Shown here one piece after another: positions 1 through 7,855 of a stretch of DNA of 64,000 nucleotides. This DNA comes from CAZJBS01 sp964544475. Lineage in GTDB: Bacteria > CLD3 > SB21. Where the stretch lies: NCBI GenBank assembly GCA_964544475.1, contig CAZJBS010000009.1:42381-106380 (forward strand). Direction: 5' to 3'. Position 1 is the first letter of the stretch; each line of letters starts with the position of its first letter. The position numbers and the translations under genes are program-made. Below the pieces are notes generated by a model that searched no databases, was not told where the DNA came from, and saw nothing but the letters and a program-made list of their open reading frames with translations.

Positions 1-1
1 C

Positions 2-394
2 AGGGTCGAAGCCATGGGTGGCTCGATTGCGGCCATAGAAAAGGGATTCTTTCAATCGGAAATCGCCGACGCCAGCTACCGGTACCAAAAAGCAATTGAG
101 AAGAAGGACAAGATCATTGTGGGGCTCAATGACTTCAAGTCCGACCACGAAACGCCGATGGAAATCCTGCGCCTGGATCCCTTGCTGGAGGAGCGTCAGA
201 AAGCCAAAATAGCCAGGCTTCGCCGGCAGCGAAATGAAGCCGCGGTAGCCGAGAAACTTGCTGCTTTACGAAAAGCGGCATTGGGTTCCGACAATCTTCT
301 TCCATACATTCTGGATAGCGTGGAGGTTTATGCCACGTTGGGCGAAATCGCCGATGTGATGCGGGGTGCGTTCGGTGAGTATCGATCTTCCTGA
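2..394 (+). CDS. Methylmalonyl-CoA mutase large (catalytic) subunit, C-terminal fragment
   Basis: The reading frame is open from the window edge, so only the last 130 residues are seen. They match the end of the TIM-barrel chain of methylmalonyl-CoA mutase, which interconverts (R)-methylmalonyl-CoA and succinyl-CoA: a GGS..AIEKGF motif, a YRYQ segment, an EILR.DP segment and the closing run YATLGEI.DV.R..FGEY. The chain stops right after FGEY. The cobalamin-binding domain that follows in fused mutases is therefore absent, which points to the two-chain form with a separate B12-binding subunit encoded elsewhere. The stop is followed within 7 bases by a twin-hairpin element. The family is certain; isobutyryl- or ethylmalonyl-CoA mutase specificity cannot be excluded because the active site is outside the window. 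Confidence 0.88.
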   Translation, partial: RVEAMGGSIAAIEKGFFQSEIADASYRYQKAIEKKDKIIVGLNDFKSDHETPMEILRLDPLLEERQKAKIARLRRQRNEAAVAEKLAALRKAALGSDNLLPYILDSVEVYATLGEIADVMRGAFGEYRSS

Positions 395-400
395 AAAAAA

Positions 401-460
401 ACCCAGGGTGAGGGTAGCCCTGGGTTTGTAGAAGAGGTTGTTTCCAACCTCTCTTGGGGG
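401..460 (+). repeat. Twin-hairpin intergenic element, copy A
   Basis: An A-run directly after the mutase stop codon is followed by hairpin 1 (stem ACCCAGGG at 401-408, 9-nt loop TGAGGGTAG, stem CCCTGGGT at 418-425), a 7-nt linker, hairpin 2 (stem AGAGGTTG at 433-440, loop TTTC, stem CAACCTCT at 445-452) and a CTTGGGGGA tail. The first 25 nt, loop included, are identical in a second copy at 37654. The element lies 3' of a gene in both places. It may act as a terminator or mRNA 3' structure, or be a small structured RNA. It lacks the U-tract of a plain intrinsic terminator after either stem. Confidence 0.75.
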
Positions 461-570
461 ATCAAATATAACATCGAATTCCGACGTTGGCAAGAAGATC
501 GTCATCTTCTGTCGCTTCCGGTTTTTTTTTGACGCCGACACGCGTATTTCAGCTAAGATGCTGAAATATT

Positions 571-599
571 TTGCTTTTTCTAACTTGTTGCCGTATATT
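571..599 (+). promoter_or_regulatory. Candidate sigma70-type promoter of recJ
   Basis: TTGCTT at 571-576 and TATATT at 594-599 are separated by 17 bp. The same -10 hexamer and spacing occur at three other promoters in this window (lexA, the kinase operon, thiO). Transcription would start near 606, giving a leader of about 87 nt before recJ. The -35 matches consensus at only three of six positions, so this is a moderate call. Confidence 0.4.
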
Positions 600-692
600 A
601 ATAATGTATTGGTTACTTTGGATTTATGGGGGCTTATTCTTCACAAGATTTTGATAATAAACTACTTATGATAAACAAATTAACCACAATCT

Positions 693-2420
693 ATGCTCGA
701 ACAGCAATGGGTGCTGAACAATCATCATGACAAGGAGCGAGTACATAGTCTAGCCAATCAAATCAATGTCCCAGAATTAATCGCTAATATCCTGTTTAAT
801 CGTGGGATAATGACTTTCGATGACGCGAAGAACTTTTTTCGTGCCGAAAGTGCTCCTCTCCATGATCCTTTTCTGATGCACAATATGGACCTCGCCGTTG
901 ATCGCGTAATCAAGGCGATCACCAACCGCGAGGCCATCATGATTTACGGTGACTATGACGTAGACGGTACTACCAGTACGTCTATGTTGTATCTTTTTCT
1001 CAAAGAGATACATCGTGGCTCCCTGACTTACTATATTCCTGACCGGGTCAAAGAAGGCTATGGCTTGTCGCCGTACGGCATCAATGCGGCGAATGCGCTG
1101 GGCGTAAAGCTGCTGATCGCTGTGGATTGCGGCATCACGGCCATCAATCAGGTCGACCTTGCCAACCAATATGGCATTGATATTATCATCTGTGATCACC
1201 ACCATCCTGGTGACATTCTCCCGAGGGCAGCGGCCATTTTGAATCCAAAGCAGGAGGCTTGCAGTTACCCTTTCAAGGAGCTTTGCGGCGTGGGCGTGGC
1301 CTTCAAGCTGGCCCAGGGGATTACGGAAACTCTCAAAATCGACCGGAATATTCTGATGCAGCACCTGGATCTGGTGGCCATTGGCAGCGCCGCGGATATT
1401 GTGCCTTTGATTGGTGAGAACCGGACGCTGGTGAAGAACGGACTCAAACTGGTGACCGATGCCGGCAAAGTTGGCATTCGGCAACTGATTAAGAACGCGA
1501 ATATTTTTGGCAAACCCATTTCCACCGCCCAAATCGTATTCTCTCTGGCGCCCCGAATCAATGCTGTCGGCCGTCTTGGAGACGCCAATCGCGCCGTCAA
1601 ATTGCTGATCTGCAAGTCAGAAACCGAAGCGGTCGAATATGCCAGCGTTCTGGAATCTGAAAATCGCAATCGGCGCGATCTCAACGAGGTGATGTTTCTC
1701 GAGGCGTGCGAAATTGTGGACAGCGAGTTCGATTTTGAGAAAGACAAGGTCATCGTCGTGTACAAGAAAGGCTGGCACCAGGGGGTCATTGGGATTGTGG
1801 CCAGCAAACTTGTCGAACGGTACTATCGCCCCGCCATTGTCATTGCGGAGGCGGATGACAAGGGTAAGGGGTCGGCCAGAAGCGTCGAAAATTTCGATGT
1901 ATTCCAGGCGTTGAAATCGTGCGAGGACCTCATGGTGGGGTACGGAGGTCACAAATACGCCGCCGGCCTGACCATCGAATTGCAAAAAGTTCCTGAACTC
2001 AGAAAACGTCTCAACGCCTATGCCGCGATCAATCTCCCGCCGGAAGACCTGGTACCAAAAATCCAGATCGATTCTGAAATACGTCTGGATGAAATTGATC
2101 AACGCTTGATTACGCTTCTCAATCTTTTCAAGCCTTTCGGGCCGTCCAATATGCGTCCGGTCTTTCTTTCCTCCAATCTGCAAATTGTCGGATATCCGCA
2201 GTTGATGAATGAGCGACATATTCGCCTTAAGGTTCGCCAGAATGGTACCGTGCTGGATGCGGTGGGCTTCAACCTCGGCCATCACTATAACGCCATCGGC
2301 GTTGGTGACAAGCTGGTGGATCTGGTTTATCAGATTGACGAAAATACCTGGATGGGCCGCACGACCATTCAGTTGAAGATCAAAGATCTTAAGATACACA
2401 GCAACGGCAATTCCAGGTAA
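693..2420 (+). CDS. recJ: Single-stranded-DNA-specific 5'-3' exonuclease RecJ
   Basis: RecJ degrades single-stranded DNA 5' to 3' in recombination (RecF pathway) and mismatch repair. The 575-residue length is normal for the family. The DHH phosphoesterase motifs are present in order: DYDVDG at residues 87-92, VDCG at about 144-147 and DHH at 168-170. The DHHA1 motif GYGGHKYAAG lies near residue 415, and an OB-like C-terminal domain follows. All metal-binding aspartates and histidines I can locate are intact. The gene is first in a run recJ-gmhB-aminotransferase, with gaps of 9 and 14 bases. A candidate promoter lies at 571-599. Confidence 0.96.
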   Translation: MLEQQWVLNNHHDKERVHSLANQINVPELIANILFNRGIMTFDDAKNFFRAESAPLHDPFLMHNMDLAVDRVIKAITNREAIMIYGDYDVDGTTSTSMLYLFLKEIHRGSLTYYIPDRVKEGYGLSPYGINAANALGVKLLIAVDCGITAINQVDLANQYGIDIIICDHHHPGDILPRAAAILNPKQEACSYPFKELCGVGVAFKLAQGITETLKIDRNILMQHLDLVAIGSAADIVPLIGENRTLVKNGLKLVTDAGKVGIRQLIKNANIFGKPISTAQIVFSLAPRINAVGRLGDANRAVKLLICKSETEAVEYASVLESENRNRRDLNEVMFLEACEIVDSEFDFEKDKVIVVYKKGWHQGVIGIVASKLVERYYRPAIVIAEADDKGKGSARSVENFDVFQALKSCEDLMVGYGGHKYAAGLTIELQKVPELRKRLNAYAAINLPPEDLVPKIQIDSEIRLDEIDQRLITLLNLFKPFGPSNMRPVFLSSNLQIVGYPQLMNERHIRLKVRQNGTVLDAVGFNLGHHYNAIGVGDKLVDLVYQIDENTWMGRTTIQLKIKDLKIHSNGNSR

Positions 2421-2429
2421 GAGGCCCCT

Positions 2430-3017
2430 TTGTTTCGCGCGGTTTTTCTCGACAGAGACGGTACGATCAACGTCGAGAAAAACTATGTCCATCGTGTTGA
2501 GGATTTCGAGTTCATTGATGGGGCGATCGAGGGCATAGCCCTTCTCAACCAACATGGGTTCAAGGTTGTCGTAGTGTCAAATCAGTCCGGTATCGCGCGA
2601 GGATTCTACACACCCAACGACGTCCACGTTCTGCATGACCACATCCAGAGGGAACTCAGGAAACACGATGCCCTCATCGACGCTTTCTACTATTGTCCAC
2701 ATCACCCGGAAGCGGCGATTGACATGTATCGGCTGAACTGTGATTGCCGAAAACCCAATCCAGGTATGGTTCTTCGCGCCGAAAAAAAATTAGATTTGGA
2801 TTTGAAAAGCTCCTATATTGTTGGGGATCTGGTTGCCGATATTGAATTGGGTCTTCGATTGGGAATATACGCGGTCCTGGTGAAAACTGGGCACGGCGAG
2901 GATGCTTTGAAAACGTTGCAGGACACCAACCAGCCACCCGATGCCGTCGCGGACAACCTTCTCGGGGCGGTTCGTCATATTGTCCGGCGTACGTCCAGCC
3001 GTTTATCCAACATATAA
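2430..3017 (+). CDS. gmhB: D-glycero-D-manno-heptose-1,7-bisphosphate 7-phosphatase GmhB
   Basis: This is a 195-residue HAD-superfamily phosphatase of the GmhB type, acting in ADP-heptose synthesis for lipopolysaccharide inner core. The nucleophile motif FLDRDGT carries D8 and D10. SNQSG (50-54) is motif II, and GDLVADIE near residue 132 is the acidic motif. The zinc site typical of GmhB is present as C89, H91, C104 and C106 (CPHH...CDC). The start codon is TTG at 2430, preceded by a GAGG-like site just after the recJ stop. No other heptose gene is in the window. Histidinol-phosphatase specificity is the alternative within this family. Confidence 0.9.
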   Translation: MFRAVFLDRDGTINVEKNYVHRVEDFEFIDGAIEGIALLNQHGFKVVVVSNQSGIARGFYTPNDVHVLHDHIQRELRKHDALIDAFYYCPHHPEAAIDMYRLNCDCRKPNPGMVLRAEKKLDLDLKSSYIVGDLVADIELGLRLGIYAVLVKTGHGEDALKTLQDTNQPPDAVADNLLGAVRHIVRRTSSRLSNI

Positions 3018-3031
3018 CCTGTGGTGAGATC

Positions 3032-4192
3032 GTGGAATTTTCATTTGCTGAACGACTGAACCATGTGACCGCTTCGGCCACCGTTAGTTTGGCCGAAAAG
3101 GCCAGGGCCCTAAAAGAAGCCGGTGAAGATGTCATAGACCTGACCATTGGCGAGCCTGATTTCCCGACTCCGCCACATGTCATCGCTGCCGCCTATCGTG
3201 CCATGACTCAGGGAGAAACCAAATACACGAATTCCAGAGGCATTCCGGAACTGCGCCAGGCGATTTCGGAGAAGTTGGAACAGGATTACCAACTCCGGTA
3301 TTCACCCGTTCATGAGATTCTGGTTACACCGGGCGGCAAGCAGGGCATTTTCTATTCGGTTCTTGCTTTTGTGAATCCTGGCGATGAGGTTCTTTGCCTC
3401 GAGCCATGCTGGGTGGGTTACGAGAGTTGCATTTCCGTTGTGGGTGGCCGATATGTCGGCGTAGCGACAAGGGCGGAGGATGGATATGCTGTACACGAGC
3501 AGGCGATTCGCGAAAAACTTTCCCCTCGTACGCGTATGATGATCATCAATAGTCCGAGCAATCCAACCGGAAAAGTGCTCACGCTGGATGAACTGAGGAT
3601 GATTGCTTCCATCTGCATCGAGCGGAATCTCATCCTCTTATCGGACGACATTTATGAGAAAATCATTTTTGATGAACATGTTTTTCAGACGGCGGCCGGA
3701 CTGCCGAAGATGCGCGAACGGACGATCGTATTGAACGGGTTTTCAAAAGCCTATTCGATGACCGGCTGGCGGTTGGCATATCTGGCGGCCGACAAGAAGA
3801 TCATCGGCGAGATGAATAAATTGCAGCAGTTGTCGGCGACGTGCCCATCGTCGATCAGCCAATGGGGAGGTGTCGAAGCCCTGACCGGTCTGCAACACAG
3901 TGTTAAGCGAATGACGCAGGCCTACCAGACGCGGCGAGACATTGTCTTCAAGGGCTTCAATACCAGGAAGTTTTCGTGCTTCAAGGCTGAAGGGGCGTTT
4001 TATGGCTTTGTGAATGTCAGCAAGCTTGGAATGACGTCTCAGGAAGCGTGTGCGTTTTTGCTGGAGCGTTGCAAAATTGTCACGGTTCCGGGAGACGCTT
4101 TTGGATCAGCCGGTGAAGGGTTTGTTCGGATATCATTCGGCACTTCAGACAAGAATCTGAAGAAAGCGATTAATAATCTTGAGAATATCTAG
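3032..4192 (+). CDS. Pyridoxal-phosphate aminotransferase, aspartate aminotransferase type (class I)
   Basis: This 386-residue fold-type I aminotransferase has the full class I/II pattern: a Y.NSRG..ELR segment near residue 70, NSPSNPTG for the substrate arm, a DDIYE aspartate, and the Schiff-base lysine K239 in NGFSKAYSMTGWR. A C-terminal arginine lies in the GFVRISF segment. These features match bacterial Ib-type aspartate aminotransferases. The start is GTG at 3032 after GGTGAGA. It follows gmhB by 14 bases and precedes the tRNA-Pro gene. Substrate preference (aspartate, tyrosine or alanine) cannot be decided from sequence alone. Confidence 0.88.
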   Translation: MEFSFAERLNHVTASATVSLAEKARALKEAGEDVIDLTIGEPDFPTPPHVIAAAYRAMTQGETKYTNSRGIPELRQAISEKLEQDYQLRYSPVHEILVTPGGKQGIFYSVLAFVNPGDEVLCLEPCWVGYESCISVVGGRYVGVATRAEDGYAVHEQAIREKLSPRTRMMIINSPSNPTGKVLTLDELRMIASICIERNLILLSDDIYEKIIFDEHVFQTAAGLPKMRERTIVLNGFSKAYSMTGWRLAYLAADKKIIGEMNKLQQLSATCPSSISQWGGVEALTGLQHSVKRMTQAYQTRRDIVFKGFNTRKFSCFKAEGAFYGFVNVSKLGMTSQEACAFLLERCKIVTVPGDAFGSAGEGFVRISFGTSDKNLKKAINNLENI

Positions 4193-4217
4193 AAGATACG
4201 TTATCTTTCACCGTTTT

Positions 4218-4292
4218 CGGAATGTGGCGCAGCCCGGATAGCGCACTCCCTTGGGGTGGGAGGGGTCGGAGGTTCAAATCCTCTCATTCCGA
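4218..4292 (+). tRNA. tRNA-Pro, anticodon GGG
   Basis: A complete cloverleaf is visible: acceptor stem CGGAATG/CATTCCG, D-arm GCGC...GCGC, anticodon stem CTCCC/GGGAG with loop TTGGGGT giving anticodon GGG, and T-arm GGAGG-TTCAAAT-CCTCT with one G-T pair. The discriminator base is A at 4292. The 3' CCA is not encoded. It reads CCC codons (and CCU by wobble). Confidence 0.96.
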
Positions 4293-4295
4293 CAG

Positions 4296-4322
4296 AAGGC
4301 CGTCCAGCGATGGCCTTTTCTT
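4296..4322 (+). terminator. Intrinsic terminator after tRNA-Pro
   Basis: AAGGCC at 4296-4301 pairs with GGCCTT at 4312-4317. Three more pairs (one G-U) close a CAGC loop, giving a 9-bp stem. A T-rich tail TTCTTATTTC follows. It sits 3 bases after the tRNA and ends the rightward transcript before the convergent phosphofructokinase gene. Confidence 0.75.
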
Positions 4323-4340
4323 ATTTCAGGAATGCCGGGT

Positions 4341-5426
4341 TCATCCGTCGCCAAAACTGGTTCCTACAGCCCTCGCGCCCAGCAGGAGCCGGTTATCGGG
4401 TTGGACCAGTTTTTGATGTCCAATGGCCGTCTCGATGGGCACTCGAGCGATCTGTCCCCTTTGATAAGCCACCATCTTTCCCCAGTCGTTTTCCATCACG
4501 CATCGGGCCGCCTCGACCCCGAACATCGTCGCCAGATTTCGATCGTACGACGTCGGCGAACCGCCGCGTTGCAGGTGTCCAAGGATAGTCACACGAATTT
4601 CATTTTCGACAAGCGGTTCGAGTTCCTTGGCCAGGTATTGTCCTATGCCCCCAAGACGGGTTACTTCGGGCGCGCCCTCGACCGTCTTTGCAACGACTTG
4701 TTTGCCGAGCGAGTTGCTGGCACCTTCGGCAACGACAATGATCGTATTACCCTCGCCTCGACGGCTTCTCAAGCGGCAAACCTCCGCGATTTTCTCTGTC
4801 TGATAAGGGATTTCAGGCAAAAGAATGACATCCGCACCACCGGCTACGCCGCCATGCAGAGCAATCCAACCGGCGTTGCGGCCCATGACCTCGAGGATCA
4901 TCACTCGGTGGTGACTGCGCGCTGTAGTATGCAGACGATCCAGGGCTTCCGCCACAATGGCCACGGCGGTGTCAAAACCAAACGTGATGTCCGTTGCCAT
5001 CAGGTCATTGTCAATCGTCTTTGGAATACCGATCAATGGCAAGCCGCGCACATGAAATTTGTAGGCAATAGCTTGTGTGCCATCACCACCGATGCACAAC
5101 AACCCATCCAGACCGATCTCCCTCGCGTAGGCGAGCACCTGATCTGTCAGATCGACATGGGATTTTGTCGAGGCTTGATAGAAGTGGCAGGGGTCGGCAC
5201 GGTTGGATGTGCCGAGAATGGTGCCACCCTGTTGCATGATGCCGCTGAGATCAGTGAAGTTCAGTTTTCGAATACGCTTTTCAATCAAGCCGGCGAACCC
5301 GTCCCGAATGCCGATGACTTCATAATTCCCAGATCGAAGCAGGCACTTGCCGGCCGCCCGAATAACTGCATTCAGACCCGGGCAGTCGCCGCCACCTGTC
5401 AAGATTCCAACTCGTCGTGGTGTCAT
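4341..5426 (-). CDS. pfkA: ATP-dependent 6-phosphofructokinase (GGDG/PKTIDND subtype)
   Basis: The enzyme phosphorylates fructose 6-phosphate in glycolysis. The 361 residues carry TGGGDCPGLNAVIR at the N-terminus, IRDGF, QQGGTILGTSNR, the phosphoryl-donor motif GGDGT and the catalytic PKTIDND. Gly in GGDG (E. coli position 104) is the family marker of ATP use, while Lys in PKTIDND (position 124) is the form seen in PPi-enzymes and in some ATP-dependent group III enzymes. ATP use is therefore likely but should be held with that mixed signature in mind. I chose the ATG at 5426 because GGGAGG lies 4 bases upstream and the family alignment begins there; the open frame extends further without homology. 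It is divergent from nnr. Confidence 0.92.
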   Translation of the reverse strand: MTPRRVGILTGGGDCPGLNAVIRAAGKCLLRSGNYEVIGIRDGFAGLIEKRIRKLNFTDLSGIMQQGGTILGTSNRADPCHFYQASTKSHVDLTDQVLAYAREIGLDGLLCIGGDGTQAIAYKFHVRGLPLIGIPKTIDNDLMATDITFGFDTAVAIVAEALDRLHTTARSHHRVMILEVMGRNAGWIALHGGVAGGADVILLPEIPYQTEKIAEVCRLRSRRGEGNTIIVVAEGASNSLGKQVVAKTVEGAPEVTRLGGIGQYLAKELEPLVENEIRVTILGHLQRGGSPTSYDRNLATMFGVEAARCVMENDWGKMVAYQRGQIARVPIETAIGHQKLVQPDNRLLLGARAVGTSFGDG

Positions 5427-5514
5427 ATGACCTCCCATGGTAACCTTGAAAGGTACATCTTCAGAAACACAAATACATCGCAAATTTTTCATGGGAGAAG
5501 TCGCCGGCGGTTTG

Positions 5515-5520
5515 TATATT
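5515..5520 (+). promoter_or_regulatory. Candidate -10 element giving a leaderless nnr transcript
   Basis: TATATT ends 6 bases before the nnr ATG at 5527, so transcription would begin at or next to the start codon. No Shine-Dalgarno sequence precedes that ATG. A matching -35 hexamer is not evident at the usual distance, so support is limited to the -10 and its spacing, which mirrors the lexA promoter. Confidence 0.35.
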
Positions 5521-5526
5521 ACCGCC

Positions 5527-7068
5527 ATGAAGCGAATTGTAACACCAGAAGAAATGCAGGCTATTGATCGCATAACGATCAACGAGCGTGGGGTTCCTGG
5601 CGAAACGTTAATGGAGCGTGCGGGCCAGGCGGTTCTGGATTGGATGCTCAAGGAGGTTCCCGAGGTCCTTCATCAGAAAATCACGATCCTCTGCGGCAAG
5701 GGCAACAATGGTGGAGACGGGCTTGTCGTCGCAAGATTGCTGACAGCCAGGGGCACCATACCCGAAGTCTTTCTGTTTGCCCAGGAAAGCAGTCTGACCG
5801 GCGATGCTCTGGCGAATTACCGGAAACTCGTGCTTTGCGGCGTTCGACCAACGCCTATTGAAAATGCCTCCGCTATTCCATCGGATCGACCGGACGTGGT
5901 CGTGGATGCGTTATTGGGAACCGGGACCAAGGGGGCGTTGGAAGGAGACCTGCTGGATCTGGTGAAGACGATCAACTCGTGGAAATCCGAAGGCACGTAC
6001 GTCGTTGCCGTCGATATCCCGTCCGGTCTCAACGGTGAGAGCGGGGAAGCGGATGAGGCGGTTATGGCCGATCTCACGGTAACGATCGGACTGCCAAAGC
6101 GGGGATTACTTCTTGGTGAAGGAAAGCATTTCTGCGGAAAAATGCGGGTCGCTGATATCGGATTTCCGAGGGATCTGACGGACGGCGGCGATCTTCATTG
6201 GATTGAGCCGAAAGACGTGGGCGATCTCTTTCCCAGACGTTATCATCAGGGACACAAGTATGACTTTGGACGTCTGCTAATTGTGGCGGGTTCCCGCGGC
6301 ATGACCGGTGCTGCCGTGCTCTGTGCGAAGGCGGCTATTCGTTGTGGTGTTGGCATGGTGCGTGTGGCCATGCCGGCCAGTTGCGTTCACGTGATCGAAC
6401 ACGCCGTGCCGGAGGTTTTGACCGTCGCCATGCCCGAGACGGCTTCGGGCTCCATATCCAAACAGGCCCACGAACACCTGAAGGAAACGTTGGCGTGGTG
6501 CGAAGTGCTGGCGATCGGTCCTGGCCTATCCCGGCATCCGGATACCATACAGGCTGTACAGGCCATCTTGAGGGATTTCAAGAGTCCGTCGATCGTGGAT
6601 GCGGATGCGTTGTATGCCTTGTCGCAGGATTCGGAGTTGCTGGAACGAAGGGGACGCCCGACCATAGTGACACCTCATGTCGGCGAGTTCTGCAGCATGT
6701 CTGGCTTTTCAAAAAAAGACATCTTGTCCGATCGCGTATCAACCTCCAGGGCTTTTGCCCGCCGTGCCCGCCTCACCGTTCTCTTAAAAGGATCACCAAC
6801 GATAATCACAGAATCGTCCGGGCGGGCGTACGTGACCCGCACCGGCAACCCTGGTATGGCAACGGCCGGCAGCGGAGATGTTCTGACCGGCATGGTCGCC
6901 GCCATGGCGGCACAACGGTTGACGATCGAGCAGGCGGGCTATTGCGGAGCTCTATTGCACGGTCTTGCCGGCGATTTGGCGCGAGCCCGGTTCACGGAAC
7001 CCGGCGTCACGGCAGGCACGATTGCAGACTACATTCCGATGGCTTTCCGGGAAACCGGCGTATGGTGA
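5527..7068 (+). CDS. nnr: Bifunctional NAD(P)HX epimerase / ADP-dependent NAD(P)HX dehydratase
   Basis: This repair enzyme restores hydrated NADH and NADPH. The first ~220 residues form the YjeF_N epimerase domain, with MQ..D near the start and the GKGNNGGDG loop. The rest is the ADP/ATP-dependent carbohydrate-kinase-like dehydratase, with KYDFGRLLIVAGSRGMTGA, GPGLS, a VDADAL segment and the signature GNPGMATAGSGDVLTG. The 513-residue length is typical for the fused bacterial form. The ATG at 5527 fits the family; upstream in-frame sequence has no homology. Its stop overlaps the next gene by 7 bases. Confidence 0.95.
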   Translation: MKRIVTPEEMQAIDRITINERGVPGETLMERAGQAVLDWMLKEVPEVLHQKITILCGKGNNGGDGLVVARLLTARGTIPEVFLFAQESSLTGDALANYRKLVLCGVRPTPIENASAIPSDRPDVVVDALLGTGTKGALEGDLLDLVKTINSWKSEGTYVVAVDIPSGLNGESGEADEAVMADLTVTIGLPKRGLLLGEGKHFCGKMRVADIGFPRDLTDGGDLHWIEPKDVGDLFPRRYHQGHKYDFGRLLIVAGSRGMTGAAVLCAKAAIRCGVGMVRVAMPASCVHVIEHAVPEVLTVAMPETASGSISKQAHEHLKETLAWCEVLAIGPGLSRHPDTIQAVQAILRDFKSPSIVDADALYALSQDSELLERRGRPTIVTPHVGEFCSMSGFSKKDILSDRVSTSRAFARRARLTVLLKGSPTIITESSGRAYVTRTGNPGMATAGSGDVLTGMVAAMAAQRLTIEQAGYCGALLHGLAGDLARARFTEPGVTAGTIADYIPMAFRETGVW

Positions 7069-7844
7069 AAGCTACCATGTTTCGAATGGGCCTGGTGGCC
7101 GTACTCATAACTGCCGGATGGTTGGTCTACGGACGTGTGGCTGATTTCGTTATTCGGAAGGAAATCGACCGCGAGAATGAAGAAACTCTGAGAGATGCTA
7201 TTTCCAAAAAGGACTCATCGGTCGCCCATGTCGCGATTTCCACCGGCCAAGCCTCAATCAACCAGACATTGCCTGAAACAGCCTATTTGAACGTTCCGTT
7301 CTTTTGCCAGTCCCCCTTTCCTACGGAAGCAAGTTGGCATTTTCATCACGCCAGTTGTGAAGAGGCGGCCGCTCTTCAGGCCGTGTACTATCAGAAGGGC
7401 ATGGATTCCGTTGATTTGAACGAAGTTGATAAAACGTTGCGGAACATGGTAGCGTGGCAGGAAAAGCACTTCCGCGTTCACAAAGACATTCATGCGGACA
7501 GCCTCAAGTTGCATTTGATGGGATTTTTCGACTATGAGGAGAATGAGATCGTCATTCTGCGTGACGCGACGATTGAGGACATCAAGAAATGGGTGGCCGA
7601 TGGCTATCCGGTTATTGCGCCAACCTACGGTCGACTGCTGCGAAATCCCTACTACCAGAGGCCCGGTCCTGAGTATCACATGGTGACTGTCATCGGATAC
7701 ACCAGGGACCGCATCATAACCAATGATGTGGGCACAAAACGCGGTAAGGATTTTTCATATGAAGTAGATGTTTTCCGGAAATCGATGGAACGCGAGGGCG
7801 GGGATTGCATCGTGATTGCGAAGAAGCGAGATCGTGTCCCGTAG
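7062..7844 (+). CDS. Membrane-anchored C39-like cysteine peptidase domain protein
   Basis: The 260-residue protein starts with a hydrophobic segment at about residues 7-25, so it is probably anchored with its main domain outside the cytoplasm. The body resembles the peptidase C39_2 (papain-like) family: catalytic-type C99 in ASCEEAA, H206 in YHMVTVIGY and N221/D222 in TND. The N.PFFCQSPFP segment before the cysteine is also typical. The start at 7062 overlaps the end of nnr, so the two are probably co-transcribed. Substrate is unknown. Members near other genes often act in bacteriocin export or cell-wall processing, but no partner supports that here. Confidence 0.7.
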   Translation: MVKATMFRMGLVAVLITAGWLVYGRVADFVIRKEIDRENEETLRDAISKKDSSVAHVAISTGQASINQTLPETAYLNVPFFCQSPFPTEASWHFHHASCEEAAALQAVYYQKGMDSVDLNEVDKTLRNMVAWQEKHFRVHKDIHADSLKLHLMGFFDYEENEIVILRDATIEDIKKWVADGYPVIAPTYGRLLRNPYYQRPGPEYHMVTVIGYTRDRIITNDVGTKRGKDFSYEVDVFRKSMEREGGDCIVIAKKRDRVP

Positions 7845-7855
7845 TCTTGTGTCGT

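Noticed and set aside
438..671. 77-codon open frame between the mutase and recJ
   Set aside because: It begins inside hairpin 2 of the twin-hairpin element, has no ribosome site, covers the recJ promoter region and has low-complexity hydrophobic composition.
1617..2555. Long minus-strand open frame across recJ and gmhB
   Set aside because: It spans two well-defined genes on the other strand and shows no domain or ribosome site.
4251..5567. A 438-codon open frame antisense to phosphofructokinase, starting inside tRNA-Pro
   Set aside because: It overlaps the tRNA gene and covers the whole pfkA gene. The pfkA frame has all family motifs; the antisense translation looks random.
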